DNA of 64,000 nucleotides from an uncultured Oscillospiraceae bacterium (GCA_944385365.1 CALWWW010000003.1:62001-126000); one strand, 5' to 3'. Counted from the stretch's first letter, positions 24,111-34,060 are shown. Made by a program: numbers and translations. The notes: a model not told the origin generated them from the sequence alone.

Positions 24111-25121
24111 ATGCAGTATTTTGATGAATCGGTCCGGGTCTACGTACCCGGGCGGAATAATCCCAAAGTAGTCTGTATCGGCGGCGGCCATGGCCTGTCG
24201 GCCATGCTGCGGGGCCTCAAGCGCCATACCCGCAATATTACCGCCATTGTCACTGTGGCCGATGACGGCGGCGGCTCCGGTATGCTGCGGGAGGACCTGG
24301 GGATGCCGCCTCCCGGCGACATCCGCAACTGCATTCTGGCGCTGGCCAATACGGAGCCCACCATGGAAAAGCTGCTGAATTACCGGTTCTGTGAGGGCTC
24401 CCTTTGCGGTCAGAGCTTCGGCAATCTGTTTCTGGCGGCCATGAACGGCATTTCCGACACCTTTGACGAAGCGGTACACCGCATGGGCGAGGTTTTGGCC
24501 ATCACGGGCCGGGTGCTGCCGGTGACCAATCAGAACGTCCATTTGGAGGCGGAGTTTGAAAACGGCAGCCGCGTTTTGGGCGAAAGTAAAATCTATTACC
24601 ACAAGAAGGAAAACGACTGCCGTATCACTCAGGTGCGTCTGGTGCCGGAACATCCCAAGGCGCTGCCCCAGAGCCTGGAGGCCATTGCCGACGCCGATAT
24701 GATCGTCATGGGCCCCGGCAGTCTCTATACCAGCATCATTCCCAATTTCCTGGTGGACGGCATCGCGGAGGCTGTGGCGGCGTCCCCGGCCTGCAAGGTC
24801 CTGGTGATGAACATTATGACCCAGGAGGGAGAGACCGAGGGATATACGGGCGCCGACCATGTGCGGGCGCTGCTGCGCCACGGCGGCCCCAATATCATCG
24901 ATGTGTGTGTGGCCAACAGTACGCCGGTGCCGGAGGACGTGTCCGACGCCTACCGGGTGGAGGACGCGGAACAGCTGGTCCTGTGCCGGGAGGAGATTGA
25001 AGCCATGGGCATTCAGGTCCGGTGCCACCCGCTGCTGGCCATGGGCCAGCGGGCCCGCCATGACTCGGCGGCTCTGGCGACGGTGCTGATGGATGTGCTG
25101 CGGAACTACGCCGTCGGATAG
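24111..25121 (+). CDS. yvcK: YvcK/GlmR family UDP-GlcNAc-binding regulator (gluconeogenesis factor)
   Basis: The 336-residue protein has the CofD-like Rossmann fold with I-G-G-G-H-G-L-S near residue 24, T-V-A-D-D-G-G-G-S-G near residue 48, and the P-P-P-G-D-I-R-N-C loop. YvcK/GlmR binds UDP-GlcNAc and stimulates GlmS, directing carbon to the cell wall, and is needed on gluconeogenic carbon sources. It follows rapZ by 12 nt and precedes whiA, the standard Firmicute trio. ATG 24111 has AGGAGG 5 nt upstream. Confidence 0.95.
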   Translation: MQYFDESVRVYVPGRNNPKVVCIGGGHGLSAMLRGLKRHTRNITAIVTVADDGGGSGMLREDLGMPPPGDIRNCILALANTEPTMEKLLNYRFCEGSLCGQSFGNLFLAAMNGISDTFDEAVHRMGEVLAITGRVLPVTNQNVHLEAEFENGSRVLGESKIYYHKKENDCRITQVRLVPEHPKALPQSLEAIADADMIVMGPGSLYTSIIPNFLVDGIAEAVAASPACKVLVMNIMTQEGETEGYTGADHVRALLRHGGPNIIDVCVANSTPVPEDVSDAYRVEDAEQLVLCREEIEAMGIQVRCHPLLAMGQRARHDSAALATVLMDVLRNYAVG

Positions 25122-25132
25122 GGGGGAACGCC

Positions 25133-26026
25133 ATGTCCTTTGCATCCAATATCAAGCAGGAATTGTGCCGCCATCCGGTCCAGAAGCGATGCTGTGCCGT
25201 GGCTGAGGCCTTCGGCATCCTGCTCTATGGCAATACCTTTACGCCGTCCCTGATTAAAATTGTCACGGAAAGTGTCGATTTTGCCGAACGGCTGCCCAAA
25301 GTGTTCCGAAAAGCGTTCAATCTGCGGTTTGACAGCGAACCGGAAGAGGGAACCGGGAAACGGACCTTTCTGATCACGGACCGGGAGAAAATCGACCGGA
25401 TTTTTGAGACCTTTGACTTGGTGGCCGGGGAGAGCGTGACGCTCCACGTCAATTACGGCATGTTGGAGGAGGAATGCTGCCGCAACGCCTTTCTGCGGGG
25501 GGCATTCCTGTCCGGCGGCAGCGTCACGGACCCGGAAAAACGGTACCATCTGGAATTTTGCACCACCCATCAGAAAGTGGGCTTGGAGACGGAAGCCCTG
25601 CTGCTGGATATGGGTTTTTATCCCAAAGACACGTTGCGAAGCGGCACCTGTGTCATTTATTTCAAGCAAAGCGACGCCATTGCCGACGTCCTGACCTATT
25701 TGGGCGCACCGGTGGGCGGCATGGCCATCCTGGAAGCCAAGGTGGAAAAGGAACTGCGCAACGGCGTCAACCGCCGGGTCAACTGCGACACGGCCAATCT
25801 GACCAAGGTGGTGGACGCGGCCCAGGATCAGATTGCCGCCATCCGCCGTCTGGAGGAGACGGGGCAGCTGGACCAGCTGCCGGAGAAGCTGCGCCAGACG
25901 GCCAAGCTGCGGGTCCAGCACCCGGAGGCCACGCTGTCGGAACTGGCCGGGATGCTGGAACCGCCTTTGACCAAATCGGCGTTGAATCACCGCATGAGAA
26001 AATTGATGGAATTGTCAAAACAGTGA
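25133..26026 (+). CDS. whiA: WhiA-type DNA-binding protein
   Basis: The 297-residue protein has two degenerate LAGLIDADG-type endonuclease-like domains (about 20-200; R-G-A-F-L-S-G-G-S-V near residue 122 is the typical second motif) and a C-terminal helix-turn-helix (H-P-E-A-T-L-S-E-L-A-G-M-L then T-K-S-A-L-N-H-R-M-R-K-L). In Streptomyces WhiA drives sporulation genes; in Bacillus it influences division and chromosome segregation without a clear regulon. It sits in the conserved rapZ-yvcK-whiA order, 13 nt before dnaE. Confidence 0.95.
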   Translation: MSFASNIKQELCRHPVQKRCCAVAEAFGILLYGNTFTPSLIKIVTESVDFAERLPKVFRKAFNLRFDSEPEEGTGKRTFLITDREKIDRIFETFDLVAGESVTLHVNYGMLEEECCRNAFLRGAFLSGGSVTDPEKRYHLEFCTTHQKVGLETEALLLDMGFYPKDTLRSGTCVIYFKQSDAIADVLTYLGAPVGGMAILEAKVEKELRNGVNRRVNCDTANLTKVVDAAQDQIAAIRRLEETGQLDQLPEKLRQTAKLRVQHPEATLSELAGMLEPPLTKSALNHRMRKLMELSKQ

Positions 26027-26039
26027 AAGGAAGTTGTCT

Positions 26040-29000
26040 ATGGCATTCGTACATCTCCACGTCCATACGGAATACAGTCTCCTGGACGGCGCCTGCCGGA
26101 TTGGCCGCATGATGGAGCGGGTCAAGGAGCTGGGCCAGGAGGCCGTGGCCATTACGGACCACGGCGTCATGTATGGTGTCATCGACTTTTACCGGGCGGC
26201 AAAAAAGGCCGGAATCAAGCCCATCATCGGCTGTGAGGTCTATGTGGCCCCCCGCAGCCGCCACGACAAGGTCCACGGCACCGACAATGAGGCGTACCAC
26301 CTGATTCTCCTGTGCATGAATGAGACCGGCTACCAGAATCTCAGCTACATGGTGTCTCAGGGCTTTCTCGATGGATTCTACGGCAAGCCACGAGTGGATA
26401 TGGAGCTGCTGCGGGCCCACAGCGAAGGATTGATCTGCCTGTCGGCCTGTGTGGCGGGACAGGTGCCCCAGCTGCTGCTCCATGACGACTATAAAGCCGC
26501 CAAGGCCAAGGCCCTGGAGTTTGCGGCAATTTTCCCAGGCCGCTATTACCTGGAATTGCAGGACCACGGCCTGGATGTCCAGACCCGCGTCAATCAGGGC
26601 ATTCTGCGGCTGGCCAAGGAGACGGGCCTGCCCCTGGTGGCCACCAACGACGCCCACTATCTGCGCCGGGAGGAGAGCGAACTCCAGGACGTGCTCATGT
26701 GCATCCAGATGCAGAAGACCGTGGAGGACCAGGACCGGATGCGCTTTGAGACGGAGGAATTCTATCTCAAGAGCGAGGAGGAGATGGCGTCCCTCTTTCC
26801 CAATGTGCCCGAGGCACTGGAAAACACGGTCCGCATTGCGGAACAGTGCAACATGGAGTTCACCTTCGGCAATTACCATTTGCCGGAGTTCAAACTGCCC
26901 CCCGGAGAGACCAACGTGGGCTATTTCCGCAAACTGTGCCTCCAGGGTTTTGCCAAACGGTACCCCAATCCCACGGAGCAGCATACGAAGCAGCTGGAAT
27001 ATGAGATGCAGATGATCGAGAAAATGGGCTACGTGGACTATTTTCTCATTGTGGCGGACTTTGTGGACTTCGCCAAACGGTCCGGCATTCCCGTGGGACC
27101 GGGCCGCGGCAGCGCCGCCGGTGCCATTGTGTCCTATTGCTTGTTTATCACCGATCTGGACCCCATGCAGTACGGCCTGGTGTTTGAACGGTTCCTGAAC
27201 CCGGAGCGGGTCAGTATGCCTGATATCGATATGGACTTCTGCCAGGCCCGCCGGGGCGAGGTCATCGATTATGTCATGGAAAAGTACGGCAGCGACCATG
27301 TGGCCCAGATTGTCACCTTTGGTACCATGGCCGCCCGGGCCGCCATCCGGGACGTGGGCCGCGCCATGAACTTTACGTATGCCGAGACGGATGCTGTGGC
27401 CAAGCTGGTGCCCACAACGCTCCACATCACCATTGAGGAAGCGCTGAAGGTCTCGCCCCAGCTGAAAGCCATGTACGACGGCGACGAGCGCATTCGCCGC
27501 CTCATCGACATGGCCCAGGCGCTGGAGGGTATGCCCCGCAACACCTCCACCCACGCCGCCGGTGTGGTTATCACCAAACTGCCGGTCTATGACTATGTGC
27601 CCTTGGCCCGCAATGACGATACCATTGTCACCCAGTTTACCATGACGACGCTGGAAGAGCTGGGCCTTTTGAAAATGGACTTTTTGGGGCTGCGGAACCT
27701 GACGGTCATTGACGACGCCCAAAAGCTCATTCGGCTCCGGGAGCCGGACTTTGCCATTGAGAAGGTGGCTGACGGGGACAAGCTGACCTATGCCATGCTG
27801 GCCGAGGGCAAGACGGCCGGTGTGTTCCAGATGGAATCCGCCGGCATCACCGGCGTGTGTGTGGGCATGAAGCCGGAGTCCATCGAAGACCTGACGGCCA
27901 TTGTGGCGCTGTACCGTCCCGGCCCCATGGATTCTATCCCCAAATTCATCCGTTCCAAGCAGAATCCCAAGACCATCACCTACCGCCATCCCAAGTTGGA
28001 GTCCATTTTATCGGTCACCTATGGTTGTATCGTATATCAGGAACAGGTCATTGAGATTTTCCGCCAGCTGGGCGGCTATACCCTGGGACAAGCCGATAAT
28101 ATGCGCCGGGCCATCTCCAAGAAAAAACAGGCGGTCATACTGGAAGAACGGAAAGCCTTCGTCTACGGCGACGCGGAGCGGGGGATTCCCGGCGCCATCG
28201 CCAACGGGGTGGAGGAGAAAATTGCCCAGGAAATCTATGATGAAATCCTGGATTTTGCCAACTACGCTTTCAACAAGGCCCACGCCGTCTGTTATGCGCT
28301 GATTTCCTACCAGACCGCGTACCTCAAGGCCCATTACCCCAGAGAGTATATGGCGGCGCTGATGACGTCGGTGCTGGACAGCTCCACCAAGATTTCCGGC
28401 TATATTGCAGAGTGCAAAAATCTGGATATTTCGGTGCTGCCGCCGGACATCAACGAGTCCTATGACAATTTTACGGTCGTGGACGGGGGCATCCGCTTCG
28501 GACTGGCTGCCGTCAAGAATATCGGCCGGGGCTTTATTCAGCTGGTGGTCAAGGAACGCCAGAGCGGCGGCCCGTTCCGCAGCCTGGAAGACCTGTGCAG
28601 CCGCCTGTACGGTGCCGACCTCAACAAACGGGCTTTGGAAAACCTCATCAAATGCGGCGCGCTGGACAGCCTGGGCCTGTACCGTTCCCAAATGCTGGCC
28701 ATGCACGAGACGGTGCTGGACGCGGTAACGGCGGCCAAACGGAAAAATCTCGACGGCCAGCTGGGGATGTTCGACCTGGGCGGCAGTCAGGAGGACGCCT
28801 TACCGTCGGTGCCGGTGCCGAAGATTCCGGAGCTGAGCCCCCAGGAGCGCATGAGCTACGAAAAGGAGACCACGGGCCTGTATTTGACGGGCCACCCCAT
28901 GGACGAGTACCGGGCCCGGCTCCGGGGCGCATCCGTGGTGGCGCTGGGCTCCATCATGGAGAGCTTTGCCGACAATACCGGCGCGTTCCAGGACGAGCAG

Positions 29001-29501
29001 CAGGTGGTGGTGGCCGGTGTGGTCCAGGCCGTCAAAATGAAAACCACCCGCAACAATTCCATGATGGCCTATGTGACACTGGAGGATGATACGGCGTCCA
29101 TGGAGCTGCTGGTCTTTTCCAATGCCCTCAGTGAGTTCGGGGGCTTCCTGGCGGAAAATGCCGCCGTAGTGGTTTGGGGCAAGCTGTCGGTGCGGGATGA
29201 AAAGGAACCGCAGATGATTCTGAACCGCGCTCTGCCCATTGAGGACTATCAGCCGGGCCCCGCACCGGCCCCGGCAGCCCCGCCGGCGGCTGCGGGCAAG
29301 CTGTATGTGCGGCTGGACAGTGAGACAGTGCCGGTGTACCGGAAAGTCCGGGCCGTCCTGCAAATGTTCCCCGGCACCATGCCGGTGGTGCTCTATTTTG
29401 CCGATACCAAACAGCGGCTGGCCGGTACCTGCCTGCCGGACCCGGACCTGTTCCGGGAATTGCAGGAACTGCTGGGCGGAGAAAACGTCGTGATAAAATA
29501 G
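26040..29501 (+). CDS. dnaE: DNA polymerase III subunit alpha (DnaE)
   Basis: The 1153-residue replicative polymerase has an N-terminal PHP domain (H-L-H-V-H-T-E-Y-S-L-L-D-G at residue 5), the C-family palm with catalytic aspartates in P-D-I-D-M-D-F (D395 and D397) and a third in K-M-D-F-L-G-L-R-N-L (near 547). A helix-hairpin-helix, an OB domain (about 985-1070) and a C-terminal tail complete it. It is DnaE-type, not PolC, so Firmicutes of this kind would carry PolC elsewhere. ATG 26040 has AAAGGAAG 6 nt upstream. Its stop codon overlaps the -35 of the next promoter. Confidence 0.97.
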   Translation: MAFVHLHVHTEYSLLDGACRIGRMMERVKELGQEAVAITDHGVMYGVIDFYRAAKKAGIKPIIGCEVYVAPRSRHDKVHGTDNEAYHLILLCMNETGYQNLSYMVSQGFLDGFYGKPRVDMELLRAHSEGLICLSACVAGQVPQLLLHDDYKAAKAKALEFAAIFPGRYYLELQDHGLDVQTRVNQGILRLAKETGLPLVATNDAHYLRREESELQDVLMCIQMQKTVEDQDRMRFETEEFYLKSEEEMASLFPNVPEALENTVRIAEQCNMEFTFGNYHLPEFKLPPGETNVGYFRKLCLQGFAKRYPNPTEQHTKQLEYEMQMIEKMGYVDYFLIVADFVDFAKRSGIPVGPGRGSAAGAIVSYCLFITDLDPMQYGLVFERFLNPERVSMPDIDMDFCQARRGEVIDYVMEKYGSDHVAQIVTFGTMAARAAIRDVGRAMNFTYAETDAVAKLVPTTLHITIEEALKVSPQLKAMYDGDERIRRLIDMAQALEGMPRNTSTHAAGVVITKLPVYDYVPLARNDDTIVTQFTMTTLEELGLLKMDFLGLRNLTVIDDAQKLIRLREPDFAIEKVADGDKLTYAMLAEGKTAGVFQMESAGITGVCVGMKPESIEDLTAIVALYRPGPMDSIPKFIRSKQNPKTITYRHPKLESILSVTYGCIVYQEQVIEIFRQLGGYTLGQADNMRRAISKKKQAVILEERKAFVYGDAERGIPGAIANGVEEKIAQEIYDEILDFANYAFNKAHAVCYALISYQTAYLKAHYPREYMAALMTSVLDSSTKISGYIAECKNLDISVLPPDINESYDNFTVVDGGIRFGLAAVKNIGRGFIQLVVKERQSGGPFRSLEDLCSRLYGADLNKRALENLIKCGALDSLGLYRSQMLAMHETVLDAVTAAKRKNLDGQLGMFDLGGSQEDALPSVPVPKIPELSPQERMSYEKETTGLYLTGHPMDEYRARLRGASVVALGSIMESFADNTGAFQDEQQVVVAGVVQAVKMKTTRNNSMMAYVTLEDDTASMELLVFSNALSEFGGFLAENAAVVVWGKLSVRDEKEPQMILNRALPIEDYQPGPAPAPAAPPAAAGKLYVRLDSETVPVYRKVRAVLQMFPGTMPVVLYFADTKQRLAGTCLPDPDLFRELQELLGGENVVIK

Positions 29502-29530
29502 CTGCAATTTCAGAAAAAGTGTGGTATAAT
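29502..29530 (+). promoter_or_regulatory. Promoter of the lipoprotein / two-component / recA gene run
   Basis: CTGCAA, a 17-nt spacer and TATAAT preceded by TGTGG (extended -10), starting on the base after the dnaE stop codon. Confidence 0.7.
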
Positions 29531-29562
29531 CAAACAGATACGGGAAAGGAGGCAGACGGAAT

Positions 29563-30903
29563 ATGGTAAAAAAAGCAATTCTTTTGACGCTGCTGGCCTG
29601 TGCCATGGCGCTGGCCCTATCCGGCTGCCTGTTCCAGGGTACAGAGGAGCTCTACGCCCTGCCCAAACAGTCGGAGGAATACTACGAGCTGCAATCGGAG
29701 ATTGAACTGCTGCTGACAGATCAGACCTCCTATGCCGCCCCCACCTCCGGCACCAACCAGCAGTCGGTGCAGCTGGCCGATCTGGACGGCGACGCGGAGG
29801 ACGAGGCCATTGTCTTTCTGCGGACCACCGGCGAAAAACCCCTGCGGGCCTACATCTTTGACCGTATTGGCGAGGACTTCCGCAATGTGGCCGTCATCGA
29901 GGGCGACGGCAGCAGCTTTGCCAGCGTGGAATATGTGCAGATCGACGGCCAGCCGGGGCTGGAAATGGTCCTGGGCCGCCAGATCAGCGACCAGGTGCCC
30001 CAGGCCCTCAGCGTCTACGCCTTGCGGGAAAACCGGGTGGTGGAGCTGATGAGCGCCAACTACAACGAATACACCACGGTGGACCTGGACCGGGACGGCA
30101 AGATGGACATCTTCCTGCTGCGGTTCAGTACCGAAGTCCGGTCCGGTGTGGCGGAGTATTACCGCCATACGGGCAGCCAGATCGAGCGGGCCCCCGAGTC
30201 CCTGCTGTCCACCGGCGTGGAGAATGTCCGCCGTATCATCACCGGTTATGTGGATACGGGCGTTCCGGCGGTGTTCGTGGCCAGTATGTATGATGAAAAC
30301 AGCGTGGTCACTGATATTTTCGCTCTGCGGGAAGGGGCCTTTGTCAATATCACCGCCGAGGGAGCCAGCGGAACCAGCGCCCAGACGGTCCGCAACTACT
30401 ACGTCTATGCCGCCGATATCGACAACGACGGCCTGATTGAATTGCCCCAGCCCAAGCAGCTGCCCCAGGCGGAGACGGCGGCGGAGGACGAAGCCTACTG
30501 GATCATCGATTGGTACCATCTGTCCATCGACGGCCAGCGGGAGAAGAAGCTGACCACCTACCACAACTATTCCGGCGGCTGGTTCCTGGTGCTGCCGGAG
30601 GAATGGGAGGACCAGCTGACCATCACCTACGACGAAGCGGAGCAGGGAATGCACGGCTATACTTTCCACCAGTGGAAAGGCTACGGCCAGGAGACGGAAC
30701 CCATCTTCACCATTTACGCCCTGTCCGGTGAGGACCGGAAGGCAGTGGCATCCAGTGATGGCCGCTTCCCTCTGGGCGATAAGGGTGATGTGACCTACGC
30801 TGCGTCCTTCGGCACATCGGAGCTGGCCGATGATCTGACGCAGGCGGATTTGGTGGGCATGTTCAAGTATATTCAGATCGACTGGAATTCCGGCGAGGTA
30901 TAA
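29563..30903 (+). CDS. Lipoprotein with Ca-binding-like D-x-D-x-D-G repeats, unknown function
   Basis: The 446-residue protein has a lipoprotein signal with lipobox L-S-G-C (lipidated Cys at 22), so it is anchored outside the membrane. Three short acidic loops look like FG-GAP/VCBS or EF-hand-like calcium sites: D-L-D-G-D-A-E-D-E (about 73), D-L-D-R-D-G-K-M-D (about 173) and D-I-D-N-D-G-L-I-E (about 285), spaced about 100 residues apart, which suggests a beta-propeller. The next two genes encode a response regulator and a sensor kinase, so it may be a signal-binding or envelope-monitoring partner; that is inference. Confidence 0.78.
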   Translation: MVKKAILLTLLACAMALALSGCLFQGTEELYALPKQSEEYYELQSEIELLLTDQTSYAAPTSGTNQQSVQLADLDGDAEDEAIVFLRTTGEKPLRAYIFDRIGEDFRNVAVIEGDGSSFASVEYVQIDGQPGLEMVLGRQISDQVPQALSVYALRENRVVELMSANYNEYTTVDLDRDGKMDIFLLRFSTEVRSGVAEYYRHTGSQIERAPESLLSTGVENVRRIITGYVDTGVPAVFVASMYDENSVVTDIFALREGAFVNITAEGASGTSAQTVRNYYVYAADIDNDGLIELPQPKQLPQAETAAEDEAYWIIDWYHLSIDGQREKKLTTYHNYSGGWFLVLPEEWEDQLTITYDEAEQGMHGYTFHQWKGYGQETEPIFTIYALSGEDRKAVASSDGRFPLGDKGDVTYAASFGTSELADDLTQADLVGMFKYIQIDWNSGEV

Positions 30904-30917
30904 GGAGGAACAGGGAA

Positions 30918-31607
30918 ATGAAAAAGGTATTGATTATGGAGGATGAGGTCAGCATCCGCAGTTTTGTGGTCATCAATCTCAAGCGGGCCGGTTACGAGGC
31001 CATTGAGGCCGGCACCGGCGCCGAGGCCCTGGAGCAGCTGAAAAACAACCCGGATATCGGCGTTGCCATCCTCGATATCATGGTGCCCGGCGACATGGAC
31101 GGCTTTGAGGTCTGCCGTACCATCCGTACCACCAACAAGTCCATCGGCATCATCATGCTGACGGCCCGGACCCAGGAGATGGACAAGGTCACGGGGCTTA
31201 TGACCGGCGCCGACGACTATGTGACCAAGCCCTTTTCTCCGGCGGAGCTGACGGCCCGGATTGACGCCCTGTACCGCCGCATCGGCGGCGACGGCGGCGG
31301 AGACGGTGCCGAGCAGCAGCAGGGGCCCTTTGTTCTCAACACCCGCAACCGAACGCTGGATAAAAACGGCAAGCGCATCAAGCTGACCCAGGTGGAGTAT
31401 TCCATCATGAAGCTGTTTATGCAGAATCCCGGCCGGGCCCTGTCCCGGGAGGATATTCTCACCAGCGTGTGGGGCCGGGACTTCGACGGTGAGCTGAAGA
31501 TCGTGGACGTCAATATCCGGCGTCTGCGCATCAAGATCGAAGACGATACGGCCAACCCCACCTATATTACCACCGTGTGGGGCTTCGGCTACAAGTGGGG
31601 CGCGTGA
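30918..31607 (+). CDS. OmpR/PhoB-family response regulator
   Basis: The 229-residue protein has a receiver domain (about 1-120; acidic pocket E8-D9, phosphorylated D53 in I-L-D-I-M, T in M-L-T-A-R, K in V-T-K-P-F) and a C-terminal winged-helix DNA-binding domain (about 130-229; L-T-x-x-E-Y-x-I-M-K-L-F, then R-A-L-S-R-E-D-I-L and V-D-V-N-I-R-R-L-R-x-K-I-E). A glycine-rich linker lies between them. It is 34 nt upstream of its probable kinase and preceded by a strong AAGGAGG. Target genes are not visible. Confidence 0.95.
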   Translation: MKKVLIMEDEVSIRSFVVINLKRAGYEAIEAGTGAEALEQLKNNPDIGVAILDIMVPGDMDGFEVCRTIRTTNKSIGIIMLTARTQEMDKVTGLMTGADDYVTKPFSPAELTARIDALYRRIGGDGGGDGAEQQQGPFVLNTRNRTLDKNGKRIKLTQVEYSIMKLFMQNPGRALSREDILTSVWGRDFDGELKIVDVNIRRLRIKIEDDTANPTYITTVWGFGYKWGA

Positions 31608-31641
31608 CGGCCCGGAAACACAAGAGAAGGGAGGGGACCGG

Positions 31642-33060
31642 GTGAAAAAGATTGCCGGCATCCAGAAACGCTGGATTGTCAATAACCTCAGCATTGTCAT
31701 TCTGCTGGTCATCGTCTGCATTGTCGTCGTGTCCCTGTCTTTCACCACCTATTACTATTCCAGTATGCAGTCGGGGCTGGAGTCCAAGGCCAAGACCACC
31801 ACGGACTTTTTCAGCAACTACATCGGCCAGAGCTATGGGGAGTATTACCAGTCCTGCATTCTGGTGGCCCAGACCTTTGAGGAAAAGGATACGCTGGAGC
31901 TGCAATTCATCAATCTCAGCGGCCGCATTGTAGCGTCGTCTTACGGTCAGTGGGGCGGTGCGGACCCGCAGACGCCGGAAATCCAGGAGGCCATTGCCAC
32001 CAAGGAGATGCGGCCCTATGTGGGCAAAAACCCCAGCACCGGCGAACGGATTATGGCCGTGTCCAGTCCCATGATCTATACCAACGGTGAGGTCATCGGT
32101 GTTCTGCGGTTTGTCACCAGCTTGAAAAACGTGGACCGGCAGCTGATGGTCATTACGGGTCTCGCTGTATTGGTGGGTCTGGTCTTTATCGGTCTCATTA
32201 TGTACAGCAGTAAGTTTTTCATCCGCTCCATCATCGGCCCTGTGGCGGAGATCACCGCCACGGCCAAGCGCATCGCCGCCGGCAGCTACGGTGTCCAGAT
32301 TCAGAAGAAATTCGATGATGAAATCGGTGAACTGGCCGATACCATCAACGATATGTCGGTGAAAATCGGTCAGGCGGAAAAGATGCAGTCGGAGTTTGTG
32401 TCCTCTGTGTCCCACGAGCTGCGAACGCCGCTGACGGCCATTTCCGGCTGGGGAGAAACGCTGCTGTCTGCAGAGACCATGGACCCGGTGGAGACCCGGC
32501 GCGGAATGCTGATCATCCTCAGCGAGACCCGGCGGCTCACCTCCATGGTGGAAGAGCTGCTGGAGTTCACCCGGATGCAGGACGGCCGCTTCACCCTCAA
32601 TGTGCAGCCCGCCGATCTGCGGGCGGAGTTTGAGGACACGGTCTTTATGTACGGCAGCCGTCTGAAACAGGAGGGCATTACCCTGGAATACCTGGAAAAC
32701 GACGACGAAATCCCGGAAATTCCCTGTGACGTGGCACGGCTGCGGCAGGTGTTCCTCAACATTCTCGACAACGCCGCCAAGCACGGCGGACAGGGACAGC
32801 GGATTACGGCGTCCATTTCTTATGAAGAGGGCTTTGTGGTCATCCGCATTCGGGACTTTGGCCCCGGTATTCCCGAGGACGAGCTGCCCCATGTGAAAAT
32901 GAAATTCTACAAGGGCAGTTCCACGGCCCGCGGCAGCGGCATCGGTCTGGCGGTCTGCGAAGAGATCGTCACCATGCACGGTGGGTCCCTGACCCTGGAA
33001 AACGCCGACGGCGGCGGCACTTTGGTAACGGTGCGCATTCCCGGCGGAGAAGCAGTATAA
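31642..33060 (+). CDS. Sensor histidine kinase
   Basis: The 472-residue membrane kinase has two membrane segments (about 15-38 and 168-190) enclosing an extracellular sensor domain of about 130 residues. A HAMP domain (about 190-245), HisKA with the phosphorylated H258 in S-V-S-H-E-L-R-T-P-L, and an HATPase domain (N-I-L-D-N-A-A-K-H, D-F-G-P-G-I-P, G-S-G-I-G-L-A-V) follow. The start is GTG 31642 with GGAGGG 6 nt upstream. A 16-bp perfect palindrome (33066-33081) follows its stop. It presumably phosphorylates the preceding regulator; the signal is unknown. Confidence 0.94.
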   Translation: MKKIAGIQKRWIVNNLSIVILLVIVCIVVVSLSFTTYYYSSMQSGLESKAKTTTDFFSNYIGQSYGEYYQSCILVAQTFEEKDTLELQFINLSGRIVASSYGQWGGADPQTPEIQEAIATKEMRPYVGKNPSTGERIMAVSSPMIYTNGEVIGVLRFVTSLKNVDRQLMVITGLAVLVGLVFIGLIMYSSKFFIRSIIGPVAEITATAKRIAAGSYGVQIQKKFDDEIGELADTINDMSVKIGQAEKMQSEFVSSVSHELRTPLTAISGWGETLLSAETMDPVETRRGMLIILSETRRLTSMVEELLEFTRMQDGRFTLNVQPADLRAEFEDTVFMYGSRLKQEGITLEYLENDDEIPEIPCDVARLRQVFLNILDNAAKHGGQGQRITASISYEEGFVVIRIRDFGPGIPEDELPHVKMKFYKGSSTARGSGIGLAVCEEIVTMHGGSLTLENADGGGTLVTVRIPGGEAV

Positions 33061-33094
33061 ATCGAGCCGCCCCGGGGCGGCGCAGGAGGCATCC

Positions 33095-34060
33095 ATGGCA
33101 AAACAAAAGGAAACACAGGGCTGCTGTGAGCAGTTCAAAACATTGATCGGCGGACAGGCTCTGATTGAGGGCATCCTCATGCGGGGTCCCGACAAACAGG
33201 CCATTGTGGTCCGCTCCAAGGACGGTCTGGTGAAAAAGGTCGACGATCTGAAGCTGACCAAAAAGCGCTCCGCGTTGGCCAGAGTGCCGTTTATCCGCGG
33301 CATTTTCACGTTTGGTGGCTCTATGGTCAACGGCATTCGGGCGCTGCTGTTTTCCGCCGAGTATTTTCCAGAAGAGGAGGGCGGCAGCGGCGAACCGTCC
33401 AAGCTGGAACGCTGGATTGAACGGCATTTCGGTTCGGAAAAACTGGAACAGTTTATCATCTATTCGGCGGCGGTCCTGGGCATTGGTCTGTCGGTGGGCC
33501 TGTTCATTCTGCTGCCTACCCTGATCAGCGGCCTGATTCCCGGCCTGTATGATAATCATATGGCCCGAAATCTGGTGGAGGGCCTGCTGAAAATTATTAT
33601 TTTTATGGGGTACATGATTCTGGTGTCCCAGATGAAGGACATGAAGCGGGTGTTCAGCTATCACGGCGCGGAACATAAAACCATCCGCTGCTATGAGGCT
33701 CGATTGCCCCTGACCGTGGAGAACGTGCGGCCCATGTCCCGGTTCCATCCCCGGTGCGGCACCAGTTTTTTGCTGGTGGTGGTCTGTATCAGTATCCTCT
33801 GCGGCGCGGCCATCCAGGTCAGCAATACGCTGCTGCGGATGGGCCTGCATCTGCTGATGCTGCCGGTCATTGTGGGCATCAGCTATGAGATCAACCGCTT
33901 TGCCGGACGCCACGACAACTGGTTTACCCATATGCTGTCGGCCCCCGGTATGGCCATGCAGAAGTTCACCACCCAGGAGCCCGACGACTCCATGATCGAG
34001 GTGGCCATTGAGGCCATGCGGGAGGTCATTCCCGAACAGGAGGGAGAGGACCAGTGGTGA
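33095..34060 (+). CDS. DUF1385 membrane protein (YqhQ-like)
   Basis: The 321-residue protein belongs to the DUF1385 family of unknown function. Typical features are G-G-Q-A-L-I-E-G-I-L-M-R-G-P near the N-terminus, the central Y-H-G-A-E-H-K-T-I-R-C-Y-E, and R-F-H-P-R-C-G-T-S-F. About four or five hydrophobic segments lie around these. In many Clostridia the gene lies between rpmE and prmC-prfA. Here it precedes prmC and overlaps it, but no rpmE or prfA is next to it. The conserved histidines and cysteine hint at metal binding, without proof. Confidence 0.9.
   Translation: MAKQKETQGCCEQFKTLIGGQALIEGILMRGPDKQAIVVRSKDGLVKKVDDLKLTKKRSALARVPFIRGIFTFGGSMVNGIRALLFSAEYFPEEEGGSGEPSKLERWIERHFGSEKLEQFIIYSAAVLGIGLSVGLFILLPTLISGLIPGLYDNHMARNLVEGLLKIIIFMGYMILVSQMKDMKRVFSYHGAEHKTIRCYEARLPLTVENVRPMSRFHPRCGTSFLLVVVCISILCGAAIQVSNTLLRMGLHLLMLPVIVGISYEINRFAGRHDNWFTHMLSAPGMAMQKFTTQEPDDSMIEVAIEAMREVIPEQEGEDQW

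Noticed and set aside
33066..33081. 16-bp perfect palindrome (GCCGCCCC/GGGGCGGC) between the kinase and DUF1385 genes
   Set aside because: There is no T-run and the downstream gene follows closely with its own ribosome site; it may be a weak hairpin but is not called a terminator.
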